Source: Sphingobium sp. CCH11-B1
GTDB taxonomy: Bacteria; Pseudomonadota; Alphaproteobacteria; Sphingomonadales; Sphingomonadaceae
NCBI RefSeq assembly: GCF_001556865.1
Contig: NZ_LSJY01000077.1
Span: 1 to 25,697, forward strand
Length of the DNA stretch: 25,697 nucleotides
Direction: 5' to 3'
Each line of letters starts with the position of its first letter. Position 1 is the stretch's first letter. The notes under the pieces are model-generated. The model was not told the origin of the DNA and searched no databases. It worked only from the letters and a program-made list of their open reading frames with translations. Shown piece after piece: positions 1-8,037 of this stretch. The translations under genes and the position numbers were made by a program.

Positions 1-4
1 CTTT

Positions 5-51
5 TTGCACGCCGATCACCCCACGAAGGGGGTGCCTATTGCACGCTGATC
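5..51. repeat. Two near-identical 13-bp direct repeats, possible IS21-like element end
   Basis: The motif TTGCACGCCGATC at 5-17 recurs as TTGCACGCTGATC at 39-51 (12 of 13 bases match). Between them is an inverted repeat, CACCCC at 17-22 with GGGGTG at 29-34 around a 6-base loop. Arrays of short repeats beside a GGGGGTG block are typical of the terminal regions of IS21-family elements, so this may be the edge of such an element lying to the left. No transposase is visible in the window, so this is a weak inference. Confidence 0.3.
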
Positions 52-76
52 CTCATGAATGTCCTTACCCCACGAC

Positions 77-115
77 AAGGCCCCGGTGGCGAATGCCATC
101 GGGGCCTTTTCTTTT
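77..115 (+). terminator. Strong intrinsic terminator for a gene left of the window
   Basis: A 14-bp stem (77-90 with 95-108, one G-U pair) closes a 4-base GAAT loop and is followed by TTTTCTTTT-like sequence. The T-rich tail lies on the plus-strand side only, so it should stop rightward transcription coming from outside the window. The minus-strand reading lacks a T tract. Confidence 0.85.
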
Positions 116-174
116 GCTCTGGAGCTATGCGGCGGCGCGGGGCATCGAGCCCCTTGTCGCCGCCGAGGGTGGCG

Positions 175-402
175 CTACGCCGGCGTCAGACGCTTGAGAG
201 TCTCTTCGATCCCCAGTGCCATCGATGCACGGACGATCTGGCGCAGCTGGCCCGGTTCGATTGTCTCGGCGCCGCACTCGATCAGAATGTGACCAAGGAC
301 AATCGCCGCCTCGTCGCGGAGCTTTGCTTCCCTGGCTGCCAGTTCGTCGCGCTGTTCCCGGAGCTTCTTCAAGGCATCGACCGGATTGTTCTTGCGGGGC
401 AT
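175..402 (-). CDS. Small TraC-like / coiled-coil conjugation accessory protein
   Basis: This 75-residue protein is highly charged. Residues 8-32 (start DALKKLREQRDELAAR) look like a continuous amphipathic coiled coil, followed by a short C-terminal helical region. The ATG at 400-402 is preceded by AAGGA with a 5-base spacer, a good ribosome binding site. Size, charge pattern and position near coupling-protein and relaxase genes resemble the small TraC-type mobilisation proteins of rhizobial plasmids and the short uncharacterised proteins (DUF6437-like, from memory) found in sphingomonad plasmids. It points away from the tra genes. I infer a relaxosome or regulatory accessory role. No catalytic motif is visible. 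Confidence 0.7.
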   Translation of the reverse strand: MPRKNNPVDALKKLREQRDELAAREAKLRDEAAIVLGHILIECGAETIEPGQLRQIVRASMALGIEETLKRLTPA

Positions 403-749
403 GTCAGTCCTTTCCGCCCCCTTGGTTTGTGGTCCCTCGTGAGCTCTTCTGCCACCGCGCCCAGGGTGTAGGAAAATGAGAAAAGCGGCGCCCGACTACA
501 GCCGTCCCCTGCAACCGAGAGGGTAGAGAGGCTGGCTCACTGAATGCCCAGCATGATGTCCGTCCACATGCCGCCTCAAGGACGGCAGGGCCCCACCATT
601 ATGCCGGAGAAGGGATGAATCCCTCCCCCGACAAAATCGTTTCCCCCACCGCCGCTGACGCGGCCGCGCAGGAGCGCGGTCCCTGACCCGACATGCGCAC
701 GAACATCGCACTTCCTCCTGTCGTTCGAGACAACCTCAGGAGGATCATC
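403..749. other. Divergent intergenic region, regulatory or oriT candidate
   Basis: This 347-base stretch separates the minus-strand TraC-like gene from the plus-strand gene at 750. I see no convincing long coding sequence. It holds a 14-base palindrome at 611-624, a weak 23-codon reading frame at 615-686 with a plausible GGAG, and the AGGAGG ribosome binding site (738-743) of the next gene. It is a reasonable place for divergent promoters. An origin of transfer is possible, but no nic motif was recognised. Confidence 0.5.
611..624. repeat. Palindrome AGGGAT-GA-ATCCCT
   Basis: The 6-bp arms (611-616 and 619-624) are perfect inverted repeats with a 2-base centre. This suits a dimeric DNA-binding protein better than an RNA hairpin. 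It lies between divergent genes. The binding protein is unknown. Confidence 0.35.
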
Positions 750-971
750 ATGGCTTATTCTGCACCTTGCACCGCTTCATCCCGCAGCTACTTCGAGGCC
801 CTGGAACTCGCCGAGCGCCGGGCGCTGCACAGCTACTTCGATCAGCACATCGTGGCAGACGACGAGCTTGGATACGTCGCGCTCGACGAAGGTGACTACT
901 GCGCCCTGCCGGCACACCTGGCGATGCGTGTCGTCCACACCATTCACGGGTCGATGCTGGATGAATTCTGA
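750..971 (+). CDS. Small hypothetical protein, 73 residues
   Basis: The start is set by a perfect AGGAGG at 738-743, six bases before ATG at 750. An in-frame upstream ATG at 693 has no such site. The product begins MAYSAPCTASSRSYFEALEL, is acidic in its middle part (ADDELGYVALDEGDY) and shows no membrane segment or catalytic motif. It is a single-gene unit: divergent sequence lies upstream and an intrinsic terminator follows six bases after the stop. I do not recognise the family. The strong translation signal and own terminator support a real gene, perhaps a small plasmid-maintenance or regulatory protein, but no function can be read from the sequence. Confidence 0.7.
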   Translation: MAYSAPCTASSRSYFEALELAERRALHSYFDQHIVADDELGYVALDEGDYCALPAHLAMRVVHTIHGSMLDEF

Positions 972-976
972 CGCCG

Positions 977-1017
977 AAAAGGGTGGGAGCCGGGGACGGT
1001 TCCTGCCCTTTTATTTT
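977..1017 (+). terminator. Intrinsic terminator after the 73-residue protein gene
   Basis: AAAAGGGTGGGA at 977-988 pairs with TCCTGCCCTTTT at 1001-1012 (12 pairs, two of them G-U) around a 12-base loop, followed by ATTTT. It begins six bases after the stop codon at 971. Confidence 0.75.
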
Positions 1018-1218
1018 GCTCGCCTTCGGCTCGTTTCCTCTCGGGATCCATTGCGAGGAGCGGAGCGCGGGCATCGGCGCCCGCGCGCGCTTTGGCTCCG
1101 CGCTATCGAGGCCCTTCAATCCCTCCAGCATGTCCGGCGAAGTGACCGGATCACCCACTCGCAGCTTGGTAGACTGAGCACACCGTACGCAGTGACACTG
1201 CCGGATTTAGTATAGGTA

Positions 1219-1231
1219 TATCAAAGTGATA
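1219..1231. promoter_or_regulatory. Palindromic operator candidate TATCA-AAG-TGATA
   Basis: Perfect 5-bp inverted arms (1219-1223 and 1227-1231) around a 3-base centre, in the AT-rich section upstream of the tra operon. It could bind a dimeric regulator or a relaxosome protein. No partner is shown by the sequence. Confidence 0.35.
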
Positions 1232-1347
1232 AGCTAAATTTTCGGGCTAGTGTCAAACCAATTTGAGGGTGAAGCATGCCTTGGATTCGCGATTTATGGA
1301 CAAATTGCCACCGCCTAACTCTTTGAAGTGGCGTCTGTTTATCGAGA

Positions 1348-1376
1348 TTGACGTGCCAATGTTCCTGATTTATTCT
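1348..1376 (+). promoter_or_regulatory. Candidate sigma-70 promoter of the tra operon
   Basis: TTGACG at 1348-1353 (five of six consensus bases) is followed after exactly 17 bases by TATTCT at 1371-1376 (four of six). This puts a start of transcription about 50 bases before the ATG at 1435. An inverted repeat GGGTC-AATCG-GACCC at 1414-1428 lies between this promoter and that start codon and could serve as an operator or affect translation. Confidence 0.5.
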
Positions 1377-1434
1377 CATCGCTGTCTTCCGCAAGATCGA
1401 ACCGGGTTCGCAAGGGTCAATCGGACCCCAGAAC

Positions 1435-1764
1435 ATGGATCGGCATCTCAGTCTTCAAACCTACGTACCCCGCCCACTTGCTGACTGGATCAAGGGCAAG
1501 GCCCGGGACCAACAGGTCTCCGTCAGCATCGTCATTCGCGATCAGCTGGTCGATGCCTGGCAGCGTGAAAACGAAGCGCGAAAGCGGCCTGCGGCGCTCG
1601 ACCCGGTACGGCAAAACCTGTTCATCACGGTAGCCCTCGAAGCTCTCCTCGCCAGCCATCCCGATGGCTCGTTGCGGCAGCGTACGCACGAGGCCTACAA
1701 TCGCCGGCTCGCCCGGCTCGGGCTCAGCGCCTCCGCACCCGAGGGAGGCAGCGATGAAGCGTAA
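1435..1764 (+). CDS. Ribbon-helix-helix-like accessory protein upstream of traD
   Basis: This 109-residue protein starts at ATG 1435. Residues 4-46 have the ribbon-helix-helix order: a short strand (LSLQTYV), a helix (PLADWIKGKARDQ), the turn and a second helix (IVIRDQLVDAWQRE). Such proteins in this position usually bind oriT DNA with the relaxase, or repress the tra promoter. The remaining 60 residues are basic and helical. The gene overlaps traD by 11 bases (1754-1764), so the two are translationally coupled and in one operon. No strong ribosome binding site precedes the start. Relaxosome auxiliary or autoregulator is the likely role. That is inferred from the fold pattern and context, not from a recognised family. 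Confidence 0.7.
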   Translation: MDRHLSLQTYVPRPLADWIKGKARDQQVSVSIVIRDQLVDAWQRENEARKRPAALDPVRQNLFITVALEALLASHPDGSLRQRTHEAYNRRLARLGLSASAPEGGSDEA

Positions 1765-4084
1765 TCTCCTCAATTTCACGCGCGGCAGCCAGCTCCTCGG
1801 CCACTTCGGCTTCATGTTTGCGGCCGGCCTAAAAGGGCCGCTGTTGGTGACCTTCATCGTCACGGCCTGGCTCTCTTATTGGGAGGTGACCTCGGCGCTA
1901 ACCGATCACCAGATCTACCTGGCGTGGATGCACCTCTATGCTTCGGGCTACGCCTTCATGGAGTTCGATCCTGGCAAGCTGGTTGAGCTCAAGCTCGCCG
2001 GTGGCGGCACCGTCCGTCTGCCATTCCATGTCGTTCGCGAATTTCCTCCGATGCGCGAGGCCGTAACTGCGCTCGGGGCCGCCCTCCGGCGCGGCATGGG
2101 CCTTTCGGCGCTTGTCCTCGTCCCGGCCTTCATCGCCTTTTGGTGGTTCGCCGAACGGTTCGGCGGCAAATCGAAGGAGCGCAAGCATGAGCGCGGCGCA
2201 ATGCTTGTCTCTCTCGACGAGCTCGAGGCAGAAATCGACCGGCACAACCGCACGGAACGTGCCCGCGAACTACAAGCTGCGCTCGGCTGGAAATGGCGTC
2301 TGGCAGACGCTGCAGCGACCGAAGAAGCAGGCTTTTACAGCCCGGCTCATCTCGCCGGCGTGTCCTGGCCGTGGCGCCTTGAGCAGAGCCATACGATGCT
2401 GATCGGCACAACGGGCACCGGCAAGACCGTGGCCCTTAGCCAGCTCCTCGGCGAGGCCCGGATGCGGGGGCAACGCGCGGTCGTTTTCGACCTCACCGGA
2501 GCGTTCATCGAGGCCTTTTACGATCCCGAGCGCGACATCATCCTGAACCCACTCGATGCCCGTTGCCCGACCTGGAGTGTGTTCCATGACTGCACCAGCG
2601 AGGGCGAATTCCACGCCGCCGCCGAAGCGCTCGTTCCGCACGATGGCGGCGGTTCGGAGCAGTTCTGGGTGCTGGCAGCCCGCATGCTCTTCGTGGAAAT
2701 GTGCCTGCATCTCCAGCGTACCGGGCAGGCCACCAACCACGCGCTCGCAACCCGTTTGATGACCGCCGATCTCGCGCAGGTCCACAAGCTCATGCGCGGC
2801 ACCATGGCCGACCCGCTGACCGCTCCCGAAGCAGCGCGCATGGCAGAGTCGATCCGAGCCGTGTTCAACGCCAATGCCAAGGCGCTGAAGCTGCTGCCCA
2901 ACAATAGCCCGCGCTTCTCGGTACGGGACTGGACCCGAGGCATTTCCGCTCCGGGCTCGATCCTGTTCCTCTCCGCACGCTATGTCGACATGTCGATCTG
3001 TTCGCAGCTGCTCACTTTGTGGCTCGACACGGCCATGAATACGCTGATGACATTGGAGCGCACGCCTGATCTCAGGCTCTGGTTCCTCGTCGACGAATTG
3101 GGTGCGCTCCACCGCCTTCCCGCGCTGGAGAAAGGGCTCCAGACCGCCCGCAATTTCGGCGGCGCGATCGTCACCGGCGTCCATGCCTTTGCCAAGCTCA
3201 AGGAGGTCTACGGCGAGAACATGGCGATGACCCTGTCCTCGCTGGCTCGAAGCAAACTCATCCTTGCAACCGCGGACCGGGAGACGGCGACCTGGTGCTC
3301 CGATTTCATCGGGCATCGCCAAGTGCGCGACATGGAGGAAGGGTACAGCTACGGCTATAACAATGCTCGCGATGCCGTCAGCCTGACCCCCCGGCGTCAG
3401 ATCGAACCACTGCTCCTTCCCGACCAGTTCATGAACCTGCCGAGGCTCTCCGGCTATCTCAAGTTCCCGGACGGTTTCCCGGCCGCTCCGGTCACGCTCG
3501 TGCCGCGCCGTTTGCCCCGGCTGGCAGAGGGGTTCATTGCGCGCGCCTCCGAACCTGGCCCCCAAAGGGCTGCGCCGGATGAAGGAGCCACGGCGGGCAC
3601 CTCTACGCCCCCATCGCATTCCGAACCTGTCGAAGGTGCACCCGCCGCGAATGATGATGGTGCAGGCAAGCCGGTCGTCCCCCGGCAGCTTAAGCTCGAC
3701 CTGCAGGGCGTGAAACCCGCGGCGGATCAGGCAAGCCATAAGGGCGAGGAGCAGCCCCGAGCCATGCCTGTCCGTGAGGTGCGGGGGGCGCCCGACGATG
3801 GCAAGGCCGGTGCAGATGCCGAAGCCATTACGACGGCTCGGACAGTCGCGACCTTGCCTCCAGGACCGCTTCTTTATGGCAGGAGTGAAGCGGCCGATGG
3901 AGCGCAGCCATCACCTGATGAGCAGCTGCCCGCTCGAGGAGACAAACCCGGTTCGAGTGACCGGAGTTCACCGCCGGTCGAGCGGTCGCAGGAGCGCGAA
4001 CATCCCCGTGAAAGGGCCGAACGGGACTTGCTCGAAGGCGGCATCGAGAGCGGCGAGCAGGACTTCTACGAACCCGATCTTTGA
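1754..4084 (+). CDS. traD: TraD/TrwB-type conjugative coupling ATPase
   Basis: This is the inner-membrane hexameric ATPase that links the relaxase-DNA complex to the type IV secretion channel. The chosen ATG at 1754 (776 residues) follows GGGAGG at a proper distance and overlaps the preceding gene. An in-frame start at 1664 would lie deep inside that gene. Two hydrophobic segments at about residues 18-40 and 113-133 form the N-terminal membrane anchor. Walker A is GTTGTGKT at 218-225 and Walker B is WFLVDELGAL with D447-E448, separated by the all-alpha-domain region typical of TrwB/TraD. Residues from about 600 to the end are Pro/Gly/charge-rich and probably disordered, like the relaxase-contacting tail of F TraD. 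The relaxase gene follows 44 bases downstream. The family call is firm. The partner secretion system is not in the window. Confidence 0.93.
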   Translation: MKRNLLNFTRGSQLLGHFGFMFAAGLKGPLLVTFIVTAWLSYWEVTSALTDHQIYLAWMHLYASGYAFMEFDPGKLVELKLAGGGTVRLPFHVVREFPPMREAVTALGAALRRGMGLSALVLVPAFIAFWWFAERFGGKSKERKHERGAMLVSLDELEAEIDRHNRTERARELQAALGWKWRLADAAATEEAGFYSPAHLAGVSWPWRLEQSHTMLIGTTGTGKTVALSQLLGEARMRGQRAVVFDLTGAFIEAFYDPERDIILNPLDARCPTWSVFHDCTSEGEFHAAAEALVPHDGGGSEQFWVLAARMLFVEMCLHLQRTGQATNHALATRLMTADLAQVHKLMRGTMADPLTAPEAARMAESIRAVFNANAKALKLLPNNSPRFSVRDWTRGISAPGSILFLSARYVDMSICSQLLTLWLDTAMNTLMTLERTPDLRLWFLVDELGALHRLPALEKGLQTARNFGGAIVTGVHAFAKLKEVYGENMAMTLSSLARSKLILATADRETATWCSDFIGHRQVRDMEEGYSYGYNNARDAVSLTPRRQIEPLLLPDQFMNLPRLSGYLKFPDGFPAAPVTLVPRRLPRLAEGFIARASEPGPQRAAPDEGATAGTSTPPSHSEPVEGAPAANDDGAGKPVVPRQLKLDLQGVKPAADQASHKGEEQPRAMPVREVRGAPDDGKAGADAEAITTARTVATLPPGPLLYGRSEAADGAQPSPDEQLPARGDKPGSSDRSSPPVERSQEREHPRERAERDLLEGGIESGEQDFYEPDL

Positions 4085-4128
4085 GGGCCGCAAAGCAAGG
4101 GGGCGCCTTGCTTGAAGGAACGTGATCC

Positions 4129-7038
4129 ATGCTTTCGGTCGCCAATGTCCGGTCAGCCTCCGGCGCGGCCAGCTACTTTGCTGCCGACAACTACTACGCG
4201 AGTGCGGACGCCGACCGTTCGGGTCAGTGGGTGGGATCAGGCGCTCCAGCGCTGGGCCTTTCCGGAGAAGTTGACGCCGCGGTCTTCGACAAGCTCCTCA
4301 AAGGCGAACTCCCCGACGGAACCAGGGTCGGCCACGAAACCCAGCACCGTGCGGGAACCGATCTCACGTTCTCGCTACCCAAGAGTTGGTCGGTCCTCGC
4401 GCTCGCTGGCGGCGATAAGCGGATCATCGAAGCCTATCGCGAAGCGGTGATCGAGACGCTTCAATGGGCCGAAAAGAACGCGGCCGAAACGCGCCTCGTC
4501 GAAAACGGGAAGGTGCGTACCGTTCCGACGGGCAACCTCACGGTGGCGCTTTTCCAGCACGATACCAATCGCAACCAGGAGCCCAATCTCCATTTCCATG
4601 CCGTGGTCGCCAACGTCACGAAAGGCACAGATGGTAAATGGCGAACATTGAAGAATGACCGGCTCTGGTCGCTCAACACGCTCCTCAACAGCATGACGAT
4701 GGCGCGCTTCCGCCTTTCGGTTGAAAAGCTCGGCTATGCGGTAGGGCCCGTCGGCAAGCACGGCAATTTCGAGGCTGCCGGATTTACCCGCGAGCAGGTC
4801 ATGGCCTTCTCCACGCGGCGCCAGGAAGTGCTCGACGCGCGGCGTGGCCCCGGGCTTGAAGCTGGCAAGATTGCCGCCCTCGACACCCGCAGCGCCAAGC
4901 AGGCAGTCGCAGATCGGGGCGCACTTTTGTCGGGCTGGCAAGACCATGCCCAGTCCGCAGGCCTCGACCTGCCGGCTATGGTTGAACAGGCGCAGACCCT
5001 CGCAAATCCAGCATCTCGCCCCCCCGCATCCGGCACCAGCCTGATCGAGCGTGGCAAGGCGTGGCTTCGGGACTTTGCCGAGCGGATCAAAGGCAATCCT
5101 GCCGATCCGCTGATCCCGGCTCATGTGCTCAAGCAGGACCGCGAGACCGTTGCCGCTGCCCAGGCAACAGCCTCTGCCGTGCGCCACCTTTCGCAGCGCG
5201 AAGCAGCCTTTCCGCGTGAGGCGCTGTACAAAGCAGCGCTGGACTATGGGCTGCCCACAACGATCGCGGCCATCGAAACGCGGGTCAATGCGCTGGTGCG
5301 TTCGGGCGATCTCGTTCAAGGGTCAGGAGAGCGCAAGGGCTGGCTAACCTCGCGCGATGCGCTTGCTAGCGAGCATCGCATTCTCGCTGCCGTCGAAGCC
5401 GGGAGGGACGCTGTTGCTCCCCTTCTCGACAGCAATGAAGCAGGCGCACGGGTCAAGGCAGTTGCTGCCATCAATCACGGTATCGACCTCAATGCTGGCC
5501 AGGAAGGGGCTGCGCGCCTGATCCTGTCATCGACCCACCGGACGATCGCCATCCAGGGTGTAGCAGGTGCCGGTAAGAGCAGTGTCCTGAAGCCCGTGGC
5601 GCAGATCCTTGGTGAGGAAGGCAAGGAGATCATCGGGCTCGCGGTCCAGAACACCCTGGTGCAGATGCTTGAGCGCGATACCGGCATCACGTCGATGACT
5701 TTGGCTCGGCTGCTCAAGAGCTGGGCACCGCTCTTGGAAGACCCCGGCAATACCGGCCTTCAGGCTGAGGCGAAGGAAGAGCTGGGCGACCGGGTCCTGG
5801 TCCTCGATGAAGCTTCGATGGTCTCGAACCACGACAAGGAACGCCTGGTAACACTGGCCAACCTTGCCGGCGTCCGGCGGCTTGTTCTTGTTGGCGACGC
5901 GCGCCAGCTCGGCGCGGTCGATGCGGGCAAACCCTTCGACCTCGTCCAGAAGGCGGGCATCGCGCGCGCAGACATGACCACCAACCTGCGCGGCCGGGAC
6001 CCGAAGCTGCGTCTCGCCCAGGCCGCTGCTCAATCGGGCGATGTCCATACCGCCCTCGGTCATCTCGAAGGCTCGACGATTGAGACAAGGGGCGACAGCG
6101 CATTGGTCGCTGCCGAGCAATGGTTAGCGCTGGCGCCGCAGGACCGCGATCGGACCGCGATCTATGCCTCTGGCCGGCTGTTGCGCAGCGCGGTCAATGA
6201 CGCCGTGCAACGCGGGCTCAAAGCCAATGGCGAGCTCGGCAAGACACCGCTGGACTTGATTGTGCTGTCACGGGTCAATGCGACCCGAGAGGAACTCCGA
6301 TACCTTGCGGCCTACCGCCCCGGGATGGTTCTCGATGTTCGCAGCCCGGACAAGCAGCAGCGTCTCCCGCGCGGCGAATACAAGGTCGAGAGCATCGACG
6401 ACAAATCCCGCGAGGTCCGGCTCCGCGATGCCAAGGGCAGGATGCGAAGCCTTCGCCCGAGCCGCATCCGTCCTGGTGCGAAGGACGATCGCCTTGCGCT
6501 GTTCGAGGAGAAGCGCCTTTCGATCCACGACGGCGATCGGATTCGCTGGACCGAGAACGATCATCGGCGGGGCCTGTTCAATGCCGACCAGGCGCGGATC
6601 GAAGCCGTCGAGGGCGCGCGGGTCACGCTGGTAACGTCATCCGGCCTGCGCCATGAACTCGAGCGAGGGGACCCGATGCTGAGGCGGCTTGACCTCGCCT
6701 ACGCGCTCAATGCCCATATGGCCCAGGGGCTGACGTCGGATCGAGGTATTGCAGTCATGGACAGCCGTGAACGCAATCTGGCCAACCAACAGACCTTCCT
6801 GGTCACCATCACCCGCCTGCGGGATCACCTGACCCTTGTGGTCGACAGTGCCGACAAACTCGGGAGAGCGGTCGCCCAGAACACCGGCGAGAAAACGTCA
6901 GCGCTGGAAGTGACCGAGCGCCTGCGCGAGGCTGCGGCAAAAGGTCTGGCTGCGGGAGCCTCGACCAAGGAAGATCAGAGCAAGCAGCCGCCCGAACTGA
7001 CTAAGGAGCGCACCAAGCCCTTCGAGATCGGCATCTGA
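4129..7038 (+). CDS. MobF-family conjugative relaxase-helicase (TrwC/TraI type)
   Basis: The enzyme nicks oriT, attaches covalently to the 5' end and unwinds the transferred strand. At 969 residues it is about the size of R388 TrwC. The N-terminus carries the catalytic tyrosines of the MobF relaxase domain (Y16, with Y22/Y23 as the second pair) and the metal-binding histidine triad H144, H155, H157 in the HDTNRNQEPNLHFH motif. A RecD-like superfamily 1 helicase follows, with Walker A GVAGAGKS at 477-484, Walker B VLVLDEAS with D560-E561, and a UvrD_C_2-like end around residues 857-905. The ATG at 4129 has AAGGA nine bases upstream. It lies just after traD, the usual order. All key residues are present, so it looks functional. 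Only the cognate oriT is not identified. Confidence 0.94.
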   Translation: MLSVANVRSASGAASYFAADNYYASADADRSGQWVGSGAPALGLSGEVDAAVFDKLLKGELPDGTRVGHETQHRAGTDLTFSLPKSWSVLALAGGDKRIIEAYREAVIETLQWAEKNAAETRLVENGKVRTVPTGNLTVALFQHDTNRNQEPNLHFHAVVANVTKGTDGKWRTLKNDRLWSLNTLLNSMTMARFRLSVEKLGYAVGPVGKHGNFEAAGFTREQVMAFSTRRQEVLDARRGPGLEAGKIAALDTRSAKQAVADRGALLSGWQDHAQSAGLDLPAMVEQAQTLANPASRPPASGTSLIERGKAWLRDFAERIKGNPADPLIPAHVLKQDRETVAAAQATASAVRHLSQREAAFPREALYKAALDYGLPTTIAAIETRVNALVRSGDLVQGSGERKGWLTSRDALASEHRILAAVEAGRDAVAPLLDSNEAGARVKAVAAINHGIDLNAGQEGAARLILSSTHRTIAIQGVAGAGKSSVLKPVAQILGEEGKEIIGLAVQNTLVQMLERDTGITSMTLARLLKSWAPLLEDPGNTGLQAEAKEELGDRVLVLDEASMVSNHDKERLVTLANLAGVRRLVLVGDARQLGAVDAGKPFDLVQKAGIARADMTTNLRGRDPKLRLAQAAAQSGDVHTALGHLEGSTIETRGDSALVAAEQWLALAPQDRDRTAIYASGRLLRSAVNDAVQRGLKANGELGKTPLDLIVLSRVNATREELRYLAAYRPGMVLDVRSPDKQQRLPRGEYKVESIDDKSREVRLRDAKGRMRSLRPSRIRPGAKDDRLALFEEKRLSIHDGDRIRWTENDHRRGLFNADQARIEAVEGARVTLVTSSGLRHELERGDPMLRRLDLAYALNAHMAQGLTSDRGIAVMDSRERNLANQQTFLVTITRLRDHLTLVVDSADKLGRAVAQNTGEKTSALEVTERLREAAAKGLAAGASTKEDQSKQPPELTKERTKPFEIGI

Positions 7039-7117
7039 CTTCTTTGCTTTCGAGCCTGGACGGCGGAGCGTTCTCCAGGCAACCTGTCGCGCATCGACTT
7101 TGGCTACGGGCGGGAAT

Positions 7118-8026
7118 GTGAAGGGCGTCTTCGAGATCAGCGGCAATTCGCGGTACGACGACGCGATCACCGAGCGCTATCACTTTCCGAACAATTACCT
7201 GTCGGTTGCGCGAGAGCTCTCGAACGACTGGATTGTCTACCGAGAAACGCGGGTCTCTGGCGGGCGAATGGCCTATATCGCCGCGGCCTTCGTCGAACGC
7301 ATCGATGCCGATCCGAGCGATCCCAGCCATTTCTACGCGCGTGTGCGCGACTACCTCGAGTTCGATCAGCCTGTCCCCTACCGCGACGGCGGTGGCCGGT
7401 TTGCCGAGCGGTTCCTGCGCGAGATGGCAAGGCCAGGCGATGCCGGACGAAGCCTGCGCGGCAAGTCGGTCCGCGGGTTGGAAGACGAGGATTTCGTGGC
7501 AATCGTCAATGCTGGCCTTGCAGAAACCCTCGATCCCGAAAACCGGATCCGTCTCGAACTCGATGCCCCACGCATCGATCCGGAAACCAATCTGCTGCTC
7601 GACGATCATATCGCGGAGCGGCGCATCGAGCAGATGCTGGTGAACCGCAAGATCCGAGACGCGAATTTCCGCAATCATGTCCTCGACGCTTACGAGAATA
7701 CCTGCGCAGTCACGGGCCTCAGGATCGTGAATGGCGGCGGCAAGGCCGAAGCCCAGGCCGCGCACATCTGGTCCGTTGCCGACGGTGGGCCGGACATCGT
7801 CCAGAACGGAGTGGCGCTGTCAGCGACAGCCCATTGGCTGTTTGATCGCCACCTCATCACCTTCGATGACGATCTCTGCCTCCTGGTGTCGCACAACAAG
7901 GTGCCATCAGAGCTTTTGCAACTCTTCCCGCCGGCAGGGCAGCAAATCCGCTTGCCGCGTGACCGAGGCTTGCACCCGCGACCCGACTTCGTTGCGCGGC
8001 ATCGTGAACGATTTGCAGGTGCCTGA
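7118..8026 (+). CDS. HNH endonuclease-domain protein
   Basis: The 302-residue protein has an N-terminal domain of about 180 residues (starting KGVFEISGNSRYDD) and a C-terminal HNH_2-type domain with C196, H216, N230 and H239 in the patterns AAHIW and AHWLFDRH. HNH proteins cut or nick DNA using a single metal ion. I chose GTG 7118 because the conserved-looking sequence starts there. A TTG at 7100 is also in frame and neither has a clear ribosome binding site. It follows the relaxase by 79 bases on the same strand and ends 11 bases from the converging S24 gene. It may be restriction- or defence-related cargo or a mobile-element nuclease. Substrate specificity cannot be read from the sequence. 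Confidence 0.82.
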   Translation: MKGVFEISGNSRYDDAITERYHFPNNYLSVARELSNDWIVYRETRVSGGRMAYIAAAFVERIDADPSDPSHFYARVRDYLEFDQPVPYRDGGGRFAERFLREMARPGDAGRSLRGKSVRGLEDEDFVAIVNAGLAETLDPENRIRLELDAPRIDPETNLLLDDHIAERRIEQMLVNRKIRDANFRNHVLDAYENTCAVTGLRIVNGGGKAEAQAAHIWSVADGGPDIVQNGVALSATAHWLFDRHLITFDDDLCLLVSHNKVPSELLQLFPPAGQQIRLPRDRGLHPRPDFVARHRERFAGA

Positions 8027-8037
8027 GGCCCGGCAGA

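Larger units (their letters stand above)
1018..1434. other. Non-coding region upstream of the conjugation operon
   Basis: This stretch has no convincing gene. Its left half is GC-rich and contains a nested hairpin at 1060-1101 (outer GCGGAGC/GCTCCGC, inner GCGCGGGC/GCCCGCGC). Its right half, from about 1205, is clearly more AT-rich and carries a palindrome at 1219-1231, a promoter candidate at 1348-1376 and an inverted repeat just before the gene at 1435. The base-composition change and the position directly upstream of the coupling protein and relaxase genes make it the best oriT candidate in the window, but no nic motif was recognised. Confidence 0.5.

Noticed and set aside
615..686. A 23-codon frame with a GGAG five bases upstream of its ATG
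   Set aside because: Too short to judge, with no family resemblance. It overlaps a palindrome that explains the sequence equally well.
2270..3739. A 489-codon open frame on the minus strand
   Set aside because: It is antisense to the ATPase core of traD, has no family motif, and arises from GC-rich codon bias of the real gene.
4375..5319. A 314-codon open frame on the minus strand
   Set aside because: It is antisense to the relaxase domain containing the histidine triad. It has no ribosome binding site of note and no recognisable product.
7054..7080. Inverted repeat GCCTGGA/TCCAGGC after the relaxase gene as a terminator
   Set aside because: Only seven pairs with a 13-base loop and no T tract, so it is not convincing as an intrinsic terminator.
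7118..8026. HNH protein as ZorE of a type II Zorya
   Set aside because: ZorE belongs beside zorAB in place of zorC and zorD. Here zorC and zorD are both present and the HNH gene lies upstream, beyond the regulators.
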